NCBI GenBank assembly: GCA_010909725.1
Contig: JAACMV010000020.1
Span: 1 to 64,000 of the forward strand
Direction of reading: 5' to 3'
Length of the DNA stretch: 64,000 nucleotides
From: Picochlorum sp. 'celeri'
Lineage: Eukaryota; Chlorophyta; Trebouxiophyceae
In this document: piece after piece, positions 32,084-41,301 of the stretch
Position numbering within the stretch: position 1 is the first letter of the stretch
Layout: each line of letters begins with the position of its first letter
The notes under the pieces: model-generated
Seen by the model: the letters and a program-made list of their open reading frames with translations, nothing else
Told to the model about the DNA's origin: nothing
The model's database searches: none
Translations under genes and position numbers: made by a program

Positions 32084-34484
32084 ATGTCTTGCAAACTGCG
32101 GTGCGTGTTCCACGAGACTCGCTTCTTTTGATCGTATTTCAAAAAACTATCATTCTAAAATGCTGACTTTGTATCCTCAGGGATCTCATTCGGAGCGTTC
32201 GCCAAAGTAAAACTGCCCAGGACGAGCGGAATATCATCGCTAAGGAGGCAGCGGCACTCAGAAAAGCATTCAAAGAACAAAATAGTAGATACAGACACAG
32301 GTAATGTCATAAGTACCAGCTTGGTCGGCTATAACAGGGTGACAATTGGTTACGGTTGTATCACTGCAGGAATGTTGCAAAACTCATGTTTATGCACATG
32401 CTTGGTTATCCAACGCACTTTGGGCAGATGGAAACATTGAAACTAGTTGCTTCAAATGGATTTGCTGATAAGGTGTGACATATGCGTATTGTTTGGTCCA
32501 TGTGTCACTGTCTGAGCTGGTGCTCTTCTTCTTCCATGTGCAGAGGGTGGGGTATCTTGGGTTGATGCTTTTACTTGATGAGCGCCAAGAGGTTTTGATG
32601 CTTGTCACTAATTCTTTGAAAAATGATTTGAACAGTCAGGATCAGTATGTCATCGGCCTTGCCTTGACAGCACTTGGCAATATATGCTCCTCAGAGATGG
32701 CTAGGGACCTCTCGCCGGAAGTCGATCGATTGCTGGCAAGTCCAAATCCATATATACGGAAAAAAGCCGCCTTGTGTGCTAGGAGAATAGTTCATAAAAT
32801 GCCCGATATGATGGAAGCTTTTGTTGATCGGGCGATGGAGCAGCTCCATGAGAGGAACCATGCAGTTGTCCTGACAGGGGTAACATTGATGATTGATATT
32901 GCTACAGCGGAGAAATTGTTTAGGGCTGTAATAGCACAATCTGCTCCACTTTTGTGTCGCATACTGAAAGTTCTCGTGTCAGGAGGCTTTGCTGCAGAGT
33001 ATGATGTAAATGGAGTGTCAGACCCGTATCTCCAAGTGAAAATTCTGCATTTGCTCCGTTTGCTCAGTGAAAATGATGAGAGTCTCGGGGATTCTATCAG
33101 TGACATTTTAGCTCAGGTAGCTACCAATGTAGATAATAACAAGCCAGCTGGTAATGCTGTTTTGTACGAATGCGTGAAAACGATAATGGCAGTCAAAGGT
33201 ATTGGAGGCCTTCGAGTTCTTGCAGTGAATACATTGGGGCGATTTCTCGGATATAGAGACAATAATATGCGTTATATATCTCTATCATTGCTTCTCAATA
33301 CAATATCTGAGGATCCACAGGCGATGCAGCGGCACAAGAGTGTGGTTTTAGAATGTGTGCGAGATGATGACGATTCAATCCGGAGGAAAGCGTTGGATCT
33401 TGTGTTTGCTCTTGTCAATCCAGGAAATGCAAAAGAAATAGTGCAAGAGTTGATAGAATATCTGAAGATATGTGATAAATCTTTTAGAGAGGAACTTGCC
33501 GATAAAACCTGTATTCTGATCCAGAAACTGTCCATGGATCCTTCCTGGTACATCGACTCCATGTTGAATATTCTAGTGGAGTGTGGAGAATATGTTAGTG
33601 AGGACGCATGTCGCTCATTGATCGTAACAATTTTGAATGCTAAAGATCTTCATCAGTATGCCGCTGATAAGTATATCACGGCTTGGCAAGATTGCAAAGA
33701 AGACAGCAATGCAGCTCTCACCCAAGTTTCTCTGTGGCTCTGCGGTGAGTACATCCAGGCTGACAAGGTTCCGGTTTTTATTGAGTTGGCGGAAAAAGTC
33801 ACCAATGATTCTAATCTTCCCCAGTCTTGCCACTCATATGCATTGGTAGCACTGGGAAAGGTTTGTGCCAGGACCAAATCTAGTGATGACAGGGAGAAGA
33901 TATATTCCATTGTCAGTAAAATGAATAAGAGCATCTCCATTGAGAGTCAGAACAGAAGCATGGAGATCACTTGTTTGTACCCTCACAAGACTATATATGA
34001 TAGTGTTTTCGGCCCCATACCCGCACTGGAAGGTATGGACGAAGTAGCAGATCCAGCATCATCTGTAGATCTGCAGGACCAAGAATCTTCAGTGGATTTG
34101 ACCAAACTCCTCGGTATTGATGAGGCAACTCAAGCTAGCACATCTATCTTTGAAGCGTATAGAGATGAGACCATAAAAATAGATGTGCAATTCTTTGATT
34201 CCAATTGTGATGACAACAGCACTATACACTTCTCAGCAAAATATTACAATCAGACCGATGCGACTATGGAGGAGTTTCGAGTACAGGCAGCTGTTCCCAA
34301 ACACATGAAACTCCGTTTAGAGGCAGCCTCAGCTGGGAAAATTGCGCCGCACAGCAGTCCTGTTACTCAAAAAATGTGGATAGTTACCCATGGGAGTGAC
34401 AAGGTTGTCATGAAGATTCGATTAATGTATGTATCAAAGGGGCAGAAGGTTGTGAAAGTTGTCGAGGTAGCTTTTCCAAAATGA
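32084..34484 (+). CDS. AP1G: AP-1 complex subunit gamma (gamma-adaptin)
   Basis: Large subunit of the clathrin adaptor AP-1 at the trans-Golgi network and endosomes. Four exons: 32084-32100 (only 17 bp), 32181-32300, 32370-32472 and 32544-34484; introns of 69-80 bp; 886 residues. The start [19 protein letters not shown] matches gamma-adaptin across the first splice. Trunk signatures: [88 protein letters not shown]. After a short hinge the C-terminal 110 residues look like the gamma-ear ([11 protein letters not shown] ... [16 protein letters not shown]). Confidence 0.93.
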
Positions 34485-34489
34485 CCATA

Positions 34490-34640
34490 CAGGTGAAATT
34501 ATAAATTTCATTAGGCCCAATGGAAACTTCCACCACAGGCCTCCTGTATCTTTGAGTGATGCACTGCCTGATGCTCATGTAAAAAACCACAAACACGTGT
34601 CAGACAGCGACTGACACACCGAATTCATTCATCACAACCT
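34490..34640 (-). ncRNA. Candidate guide-RNA (omega/fRNA) region of first Fanzor
   Basis: For Fanzor and TnpB the guide RNA overlaps the ORF 3' end and runs downstream. Here, 7 nt past the stop, GTGTCAG (34597-34603) and CTGACAC (34611-34617) form a perfect 7-bp stem with a 7-nt loop. The element's own 3' boundary is not identified. Position and structure only; no transcript evidence. Confidence 0.3.
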
Positions 34641-37054
34641 CTCTTCCTTTTGAATGGACTGAGCCGTTCTCCCTTGCCATTGTCTTTCACTGAATAACAG
34701 TAATGGAGAAACAAATTCAAAATATTAATAGAGGCATTGATATCTCTATCCCAAACTGTTCGTATGCAATCGTTTTGTAAGCAACGTTTCATCCTGAACT
34801 GTTTTCGTAATTGGGACATTATACCATGGCAGCAACTGCAGAGTTTGGAGGTTCTGAATTCATTCGTGACCACCACTCTACAATTCTCTGATACCTTTTT
34901 AAACAATTTTGTTGACATCATTGGAGCGGTTCCTCTCAAAGTGCCATTTTTATCACCGTCGCCATATGCAATTATCACCTTCTTCTGTTCTTCTTTATTC
35001 TTCGTTCCAGCAATTTTTGCAACAACATCTTCCATGGCTTTCTGGCGCTTACAGAACTTCCTCATCCTTTGTTTTTGGAACCACTTTGACCCATGAAAAA
35101 AGGCATTATTTATCTGAGGCCACAACTCAACTTGCTTTCTATATGCAGCAAGTGTTCTTTCAATATCTACTGTCTTGGTGGATGACAAACTTCTCCATGA
35201 TGGGCAGAAAGCCGTCATTCTCTTGTTCATCTTTGCCGTATACTGTTTCTGCCCTGATAAATACCTCCATTCACCTCCTCCAATGCTGCCACTGTCGTAC
35301 CTTTCTTCCTTCATTGTTTTTTCCCCTTCATCTCCTTTCCATTTTTTATGTTTAGTTTGTTTCAAAGGATCATGGTACACCCAGGTCGCAGCACTCTTTT
35401 TTCCAGGGTCCAACCCAACAACTTTGCATTTTGCATAGTAGATTCCATCAACTTTTTCCAGTTGCATCAGATCTTTGATATCTTCATGGATCAGTGTTTG
35501 GTCATTTCTCTTGTTTATACCAGCTAACAGATTCATCCTTTTCCGTTGTAAGCCGTCAATCAATGGATAGATCCGGGAGAACAGAACAAGGAAATCAACA
35601 GGCAATGTGACCTCTCCAATAAGATCCTTCAGTTTTGGAAGGAGAGCAGTTGCATCATCACCCATCCCTTTTTTGCCTCGCATCTGACACACCTCCAAGC
35701 ACCATTTTCCATACGCATAACTGTTCAGCACACCTTTGCCAACAGTCTTTGTCTTTCCGATCAGATAGGCTATATCATCATTCAAACGAATCACATCACA
35801 ATGGGCTTTTGACTTCCTCCTCTGAATTGTCGCTGCGACTGATACCCCGTCTGTGGATATAAAACAACCGAACCGACAATCGTTTTGATTGTTTACATGT
35901 CTCTGTCTCAGAACTGTCTTTTTCAGTTTGAACAAAGCAGACCACAAACGCAACTTCTTTTCATAAGAAAGATATTTCTCTTTAGTAATACCTTCCAAGT
36001 CACGAAGCAACCGTCCGAAATGACTGTGTTTCCCAGCCATATCTTCCAATAAATGTACAACTGCAGTTGTGCTGATGTGAATATGCTTCGGTCTCCAAGA
36101 CAATTGTGGGCACATATTGAATTTCCATGTCTGCTTCCCAAACTTTCCATTACTGGCTTCACCATTAAGAAACCTTTGTTGCAAGTCATCCGAAAACGGT
36201 TCTACTTCCATCATGATATCAAACATAGTTTGCGACTTCCTAGACAATGATGCTCCTTTGGATGGAATGAAATTCCTCAGACGAGTTGTAAGATCCTGAG
36301 CAACGCCCCAAACATGGCTGTCTAGAGGACAGAGTTTGATCACTGATGGACGTCTTTTAGCAATTTTCAAAACTTTCTTCCCCTCGTAAAAGGCATCCCG
36401 TATTGTAGAAAACACTTTGGCGTAAATCTTCTTAGGGAGTTCTCGAATAGAAATATACTCCTCCTTGGAACGAAGCAGCATTTTCAAATACCTCATGGAA
36501 AATCTCGTCTCCAAGTTGACCTGAATATGATTGTCGTGCATGGTTGCCATTCGTCTTGCCGCTTCATTCAATATATCCGCTCTCCATCCGGACGATACAC
36601 ACCCTGATGGCCAATCTGGTTTTAGACCAACATTTTCACAATACCAAGTAACAAGGTCTCTTAATTCCGTATCCACACCCTTTTTTTCCGTATTAGACTG
36701 TAAATGATTGGCCATTTGACGCATCATCTTATTGTAAAGACCAGGTAAATTTTTAGCCTTGTCTTTCTTCTTCTCACCGAGTGGAAGTCGTCCACAGTTT
36801 TGCAATAGAAAAAGGTTCATGATATGTGATGTATGAATTTGCAAGCGACTCATCCAGAAGACACAATCGTCAATTTCATTCTGCACGACTTTGTAACGAC
36901 AAAGAGGGTTCATAGTACATTTGATCACTGTCGTATGATAAAACCTGTCGTTGTTCTTCTTCGCCGCGACATCGGGCCTATTGACCGCTTTTTGCTTCTT
37001 CTTGCTGTTAGAAGAAGACGTTTCGGTATTCTTTTCTTTCCTTTTCTTTCCCAT
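34625..37054 (-). CDS. Fanzor endonuclease (eukaryotic TnpB homologue), 809 aa
   Basis: Fanzor proteins are transposon-borne eukaryotic relatives of TnpB/Cas12, shown to be RNA-guided DNA nucleases. The single-exon ATG is at 37054. The N-terminus MGKKRKEK...SKKKQK looks like a nuclear localisation signal; C46-x5-C52 is shared with the second Fanzor of this window. The RuvC-like triad is intact: D549 in VVGLDPGKKSAATWVY, E732 in VVTNEFRTSKLCSCC, D771 in WDRDINASINI. The zinc ribbon between E and the last D has C739-x2-C742 and C758-x4-C763. Strong candidate for an active nuclease. A pogo-like transposon ends 23 bp upstream of the start codon, so the native promoter has been separated. AP1G ends 140 bp beyond its stop. 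Confidence 0.9.
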   Translation of the reverse strand: MGKKRKEKNTETSSSNSKKKQKAVNRPDVAAKKNNDRFYHTTVIKCTMNPLCRYKVVQNEIDDCVFWMSRLQIHTSHIMNLFLLQNCGRLPLGEKKKDKAKNLPGLYNKMMRQMANHLQSNTEKKGVDTELRDLVTWYCENVGLKPDWPSGCVSSGWRADILNEAARRMATMHDNHIQVNLETRFSMRYLKMLLRSKEEYISIRELPKKIYAKVFSTIRDAFYEGKKVLKIAKRRPSVIKLCPLDSHVWGVAQDLTTRLRNFIPSKGASLSRKSQTMFDIMMEVEPFSDDLQQRFLNGEASNGKFGKQTWKFNMCPQLSWRPKHIHISTTAVVHLLEDMAGKHSHFGRLLRDLEGITKEKYLSYEKKLRLWSALFKLKKTVLRQRHVNNQNDCRFGCFISTDGVSVAATIQRRKSKAHCDVIRLNDDIAYLIGKTKTVGKGVLNSYAYGKWCLEVCQMRGKKGMGDDATALLPKLKDLIGEVTLPVDFLVLFSRIYPLIDGLQRKRMNLLAGINKRNDQTLIHEDIKDLMQLEKVDGIYYAKCKVVGLDPGKKSAATWVYHDPLKQTKHKKWKGDEGEKTMKEERYDSGSIGGGEWRYLSGQKQYTAKMNKRMTAFCPSWRSLSSTKTVDIERTLAAYRKQVELWPQINNAFFHGSKWFQKQRMRKFCKRQKAMEDVVAKIAGTKNKEEQKKVIIAYGDGDKNGTLRGTAPMMSTKLFKKVSENCRVVVTNEFRTSKLCSCCHGIMSQLRKQFRMKRCLQNDCIRTVWDRDINASINILNLFLHYCYSVKDNGKGERLSPFKRKRGCDE

Positions 37055-37077
37055 GCTGTTTCATGCAAAAAAAATTA

Positions 37078-37097
37078 CAGTAGTCCGAAAAAAGATA
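37078..37097 (+). repeat. Left TIR of pogo-like element
   Basis: CAGTAGTCCGAAAAAAGATA; exact reverse complement of 40376-40395. Preceded by TA. Confidence 0.95.
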
Positions 37098-37320
37098 CCT
37101 CCGCTTTTTGTTGGTGGTGCCGGTGGTCCAAAATGAAATAACCCAAATCACAAAATTCGTTTATTTGCATCAAATTGTAGGTTTCTAAACGAAGTAGACC
37201 TAGTAGAAGCCATACAAAGGGATCTTACATCGATTCCAGTGATTTCGAGTCGATATGGGGCCGTCATTGGGTATGAGATGCCATATGGCCCCCCCACCAC
37301 CCCCACACAGGCCAAGTGCT

Positions 37321-40002
37321 TCAATCAGAAATGGGGTCAACTACCATATCTTCAGCGGTCTCTTCATCAACAAATTCATCTGGACACTCCGAAGTCCCAT
37401 ATTCTGAAAACTGCTGAGTGGGTGCCTCAGTCTCTTCAACGCTTTCCTCCATATCTTCGGGGTCCAGGCCTGTTTCTTCCTCTGTGGTCTGTTTCTTCTT
37501 CCTTCCAGCCTTGGGAATGAATCGTAAATTCCCCCCAATGTCCGATATACCACCACTCATACCTTGGTGAAACAATGTCCCTGCGGCATATTGAGTTTTA
37601 GCATCATTTTGGGTGTCTGTGTCCCATGCTGAGTAATAGCCAGAACCATCATGAGGCTTGTCATTATCCTCATATACATACTTGCCAGCCTTTGTCCATC
37701 CTTTCTCAATTTGAATTTCTGGAATTTCTTTGTATGCATTTATTATCCCCTCGATCACGACAGCCTTCAATTTATAAGCAGCTGAATTTTCCCTTGAAGT
37801 ATTGTCCACCTGTGGGTTGGACTCATCCATATCCCTCCTCTTCTTCTTTAATCTTGCCAATATAGGCCTGAATTTGGATTTGAAAGGTCTATTGAAATTG
37901 ACATCCAAGGGTTGTAGATCACCCGTCATGTTGGGAGGAAGCCAAAGTAAAATCAGATCAGGATCATGTCCCTGAAGCTCTGTTATCCAAGAAGTCGTCC
38001 CACTTTTCTGTGAGAGGCAGTGGGTGCTCACGCCATCGAGGATAACGACATATTTATTAGACACGATTTCTCCTTGCAATCTTCTCCTTGCTTTTGCCAA
38101 ATGAACACGTGGAATGAAATGCTCTTTGAACCACTGGACCATAGTATCATTGGTGGACCACTTGCCTTTGTTTTGCATGAAACAGATCTCATTTTCCCCT
38201 TCCTCATCATATAATTCCTGCCAAGTCTTGAAATCTTCTTTATGACCTGGTATAGCTCCTGTTTGCATCTTTGTTCCCTTGAATATGACGGCAGGATCAA
38301 ATTTCTCACCAGCACAGCTGACCATTGGAATGAATGTACAGCAAAGTCTGTGATCTAGAGATCCTTCATAAGCTTCCCCTCTGACTACTTTCCTTCCTCT
38401 GCGTGTAATTACCGTGCCAGTTGCATCTTCGTGAAACCTTACAGCTGTTTCATCAAAGTTGTACACGTCGTTTTTGTGTAGACCATACTTCTGGACGAGG
38501 AATGCAAGGCGCTGGAAATTTTGCTCAGTATTCAAGAGTCTCTCCTCGTCAGATAAATCTTTGCCTCCATATGTTGTTACTTTTCTTGTAGACCCTCCTT
38601 TTTTGTATATAAGGGTGCGAAGGTAGATGTCTGGGTTTCTGCAAGCATCATAAAAAAGCTCATCTTCCTTGAATTCTTGAAGAATCCTTTCCATGTGATC
38701 AAGGTAATAGCTCAGCCTGTAACTGATTTTGCCGTCGAGCGTCTCGTGCACAAATTTTTCAATAGCTTCTAAACATTCTGAAGAAAGCAATGTGGGTCTA
38801 CCTCGCTTGCACTTGGTTGATGGGCAAAGGAGTTGATCCTTATTCCTGTAAACATATTTGACTTTCTCTTTGTTGATGGTATCCCAGTTAAATCCTTCTC
38901 TCTTCTTAAGTGTTTCCTTTAGATAAGAGGCTGCCTTATTGAAACTCCGTGCCTCACCTTTTCCCATAAATGAGTTTTCTCGTCCCTCCACAGCGTCAAT
39001 GATCAGCCTGACTTGCTCGGGTGTCCAGGCATTGTTATCTCCCTTTCTGTTTCGCTTTGACAGATATTTCACATCAACTTTCCATTCTGCGTCAATCAAA
39101 GAATCTTTCAAAGATTTGAACTTCATACGGCCAATATTTCTTCCTGCTTTCCTCAAGTCAAAATCACTCAATTTGAGAAACTCAGACTGGTCAATCTTAG
39201 CAATGCTTCGGTCAATCATTCCCTCAATGAAAACAGGTCCAATCAGTTCAGTCTTTCGTATGAAGTCTGCTGCTGGAGTTTTCCTCATTTTGTTAACCTT
39301 ACGACGATCCAGATATGCGAGACGGAGATACATCAATCTCGTCTTAGTGCTATTATTATGTTCCTCTGACTGAGTCTCAGGAGGCAATGTATCTTCTGTC
39401 CTTTCTTCACGATCACCTGATAATAACTGTTTAAAACTTCTAACAACGGTATCAACGTTTGATTGGCTTGAAGCAGCCGTATTTTCTTCCTCTTCCTCTG
39501 GTTCTCTGGGGAGAAAATATGCAGATATTGGTGCCATCCCACTGCTGGGATCAACCTGTTGTTTCCCCCTTTGGGCCATTTGCTCTTTCTCGGTCTTTTC
39601 CATACTCTTAAATTCATCCAATGATACATCATTCCCAGTTTGTCTGACATACTTTCTCCGCCTTTTCTCTATTCTCTTCTGAGCTTTCTTCATAGCCTTC
39701 TTTTGAAGCTTTTCCTGTCCCTTTGCAGACTCGTATTTCCTTTTCTTTCTCGCCCTTTCCTTCGCTCTCTTCCTTCTATCTTCTCGCTCTACGGTTGAGC
39801 TCTTTGAAACCCTCTGATCTTGATGGATGTTGATACGGATGCTTCCCGGCGAAGCGTTGTTGCCCAACACAACATTCACTTCTTTCCCAGCATGCCCGAG
39901 ATACTTGACCCCTCCATCTTCTCTACCAGATTTATTGCGCTTTTTATGTTTATTCTTGCGACGTGAATCAGATTCACTGCGTCGTTTCTTTACAGATCCC
40001 AT
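37321..40002 (-). CDS. Pogo/jerky-type DDE transposase, 893 aa
   Basis: Cut-and-paste transposase of the surrounding element. ATG at 40002. The N-terminus is very basic (MGSVKKRRSESDSRRKNKHK) with a coiled, Lys/Arg-rich stretch to about residue 120; a middle helical region may bind DNA (RGRPTLLSSECLEAIEKFVH). The DDE_1 catalytic domain shows D517 in NFDETAVRF, D656 in YVVILDGVSTHC and D700 in LQPLDVNFNRPFK, the usual D-D-D positions of pogo/Tigger/jerky proteins. The C-terminus is acidic (EETEAPTQQ, VDEETAEDM). It is longer than most pogo transposases (about 500 residues), mainly through the N- and C-terminal extensions. Confidence 0.88.
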   Translation of the reverse strand: MGSVKKRRSESDSRRKNKHKKRNKSGREDGGVKYLGHAGKEVNVVLGNNASPGSIRINIHQDQRVSKSSTVEREDRRKRAKERARKKRKYESAKGQEKLQKKAMKKAQKRIEKRRRKYVRQTGNDVSLDEFKSMEKTEKEQMAQRGKQQVDPSSGMAPISAYFLPREPEEEEENTAASSQSNVDTVVRSFKQLLSGDREERTEDTLPPETQSEEHNNSTKTRLMYLRLAYLDRRKVNKMRKTPAADFIRKTELIGPVFIEGMIDRSIAKIDQSEFLKLSDFDLRKAGRNIGRMKFKSLKDSLIDAEWKVDVKYLSKRNRKGDNNAWTPEQVRLIIDAVEGRENSFMGKGEARSFNKAASYLKETLKKREGFNWDTINKEKVKYVYRNKDQLLCPSTKCKRGRPTLLSSECLEAIEKFVHETLDGKISYRLSYYLDHMERILQEFKEDELFYDACRNPDIYLRTLIYKKGGSTRKVTTYGGKDLSDEERLLNTEQNFQRLAFLVQKYGLHKNDVYNFDETAVRFHEDATGTVITRRGRKVVRGEAYEGSLDHRLCCTFIPMVSCAGEKFDPAVIFKGTKMQTGAIPGHKEDFKTWQELYDEEGENEICFMQNKGKWSTNDTMVQWFKEHFIPRVHLAKARRRLQGEIVSNKYVVILDGVSTHCLSQKSGTTSWITELQGHDPDLILLWLPPNMTGDLQPLDVNFNRPFKSKFRPILARLKKKRRDMDESNPQVDNTSRENSAAYKLKAVVIEGIINAYKEIPEIQIEKGWTKAGKYVYEDNDKPHDGSGYYSAWDTDTQNDAKTQYAAGTLFHQGMSGGISDIGGNLRFIPKAGRKKKQTTEEETGLDPEDMEESVEETEAPTQQFSEYGTSECPDEFVDEETAEDMVVDPISD

Positions 40003-40375
40003 TTGAAAATGTCACCAGAATTTTGAAAATGCAGCACAGAGAAAATCACCTCCAGAACTATGTATGAGCGATTTAGATAGTCTATCTTGACTTTTAAATC
40101 ATATAAATCGAGAAAAGAATGATCAATACACGGATGTATCGGCTTAATGACAGATGACTAGATCTGGTGATGCCTGACTGAACCAGACAGGATGCGATTG
40201 TTGACATCTCATGGAATGTCGATTTCTGGGGACGGATGGATAGATTGGAGCCTGTAGAGGCCTGTGGCAGAGACTAGAGGGTCTAATTCTCGCTGGGTAG
40301 GGAGATATGGCGCGTCGAGTGATCACAAAAATGAAATACCTCCACTTCATGAAGGTGTTCCCGGTGAATTTGGGT

Positions 40376-40395
40376 TATCTTTTTTCGGACTACTG
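40376..40395 (-). repeat. Right TIR of pogo-like element
   Basis: TATCTTTTTTCGGACTACTG; exact reverse complement of the left TIR. Followed by TA. Confidence 0.95.
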
Positions 40396-40397
40396 TA

Positions 40398-40510
40398 TTT
40401 TACGACTCGCGGTGGCGATGGCGGCTCGTTTTTCTACTATCCACAATTCCGGGGTCAAATAGACAAGACATTGTCTTCCTTAATTAAAACGAAAATTTAA
40501 AATTTTACTG
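40398..40510. other. Short spacer between pogo element and MITE
   Basis: 113 bp. Because the pogo element inserted just upstream of the Fanzor start, this may be the displaced original 5' flank of the first Fanzor gene. Nothing else recognised. Confidence 0.4.
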
Positions 40511-40513
40511 TAA

Positions 40514-41297
40514 GGGCGGATCAACTCGATTGTGGGTTTTCTATTAGTGACTTCAAAAAGATCCTATGGGGGAGCGGGGCATCTTTTAATAATTGATAAT
40601 TTGATAAAGGTGCCAAGCTGGCATCCAATCGCCTCTTAAAACCTCTGAATCAATGCGTATGCATATCCTAGTGCACAAACATAATAAACATGGTCGCTTG
40701 GCTGATCCTGTGTGGAGGAATCTTGCCTGGATCACTGTCCATAGCATGTCCTCTGTACGAGCCTTGTGCCCCACAGCCCTTGCGAATTTTCCGAGGTTCA
40801 TCATCCCCAAATACTCTCATGATACACCAAGATATACAGAATCTGCATTTGGCATTCGATTTCACGCCAGATACGAGAGAGATGTCGACACAGTGCAAAA
40901 TTCAAACTCCTTTTGACCATGCCCCTTTGCATTCAATGTGATTTCAGCTGTTTCCTTCGCCCCAAACCCAATTTGTTAACTCAATATCTCCAAAAAGTGT
41001 CAAGTATGTTTTATGCTCGGAATATCCTTGGAAATGGACCCACTTCGGGTTGTCTCTGTGACAGATCTGACGCTGAGATGCAGATCCAGGCTCTGTATTC
41101 TATCATTATTGAGGCTTTCCCCGGGTACCTTATGATATTTGCCGGCGTGTATGACGTTTGAATGCATCGGAAGGGGTTGATTGAAGCCCATTTAGGGTGG
41201 ATTTGGCTCAAATTATCACTTTACAAAATCAGGTCCAATTCTGAGAAAATCCTATGGGCGGGGCTAATAGAAAACCCACAATCGAGTTGATCCGCCC
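40514..41297. mobile_element. Harbinger-like non-autonomous element (MITE), 784 bp
   Basis: Terminal inverted repeats of 34 bp (GGGCGGATCAACTCGATTGT..., 40514-40547, and its reverse complement 41264-41297) are flanked by a 3-bp TAA duplication (40511-40513 and 41298-41300). A GGG...CCC terminus with a TWA target site is typical of PIF/Harbinger elements. No transposase inside; open frames are short. Just inside each TIR a CCCCGC/ATAGGAT motif occurs in inverted order, extending the symmetry. Confidence 0.8.
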
Positions 41298-41301
41298 TAA
41301 T

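Larger units (their letters stand above)
37078..40395 (-). mobile_element. Pogo-like (Tc1/mariner superfamily) DNA transposon, complete
   Basis: 3318-bp element with perfect 20-bp terminal inverted repeats starting CAGTAGTCCG (37078-37097 and 40376-40395), flanked by a TA duplication (37076-37077 and 40396-40397). CAG ends plus TA target site are typical of pogo/Tigger elements. Inside is one intact transposase on the minus strand. Subterminal motifs such as ATGAAATA and ACCCAAAT recur near both ends. Perfect TIRs and an unbroken frame suggest a recent, possibly active insertion. Confidence 0.92.

Noticed and set aside
34625..40395. Fanzor and transposase as cargo of one transposon
   Set aside because: The CAG/CTG TIRs with TA duplications enclose only the transposase. 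I found no TIR copy beyond the Fanzor 3' end. Genome-wide copies could still change this.
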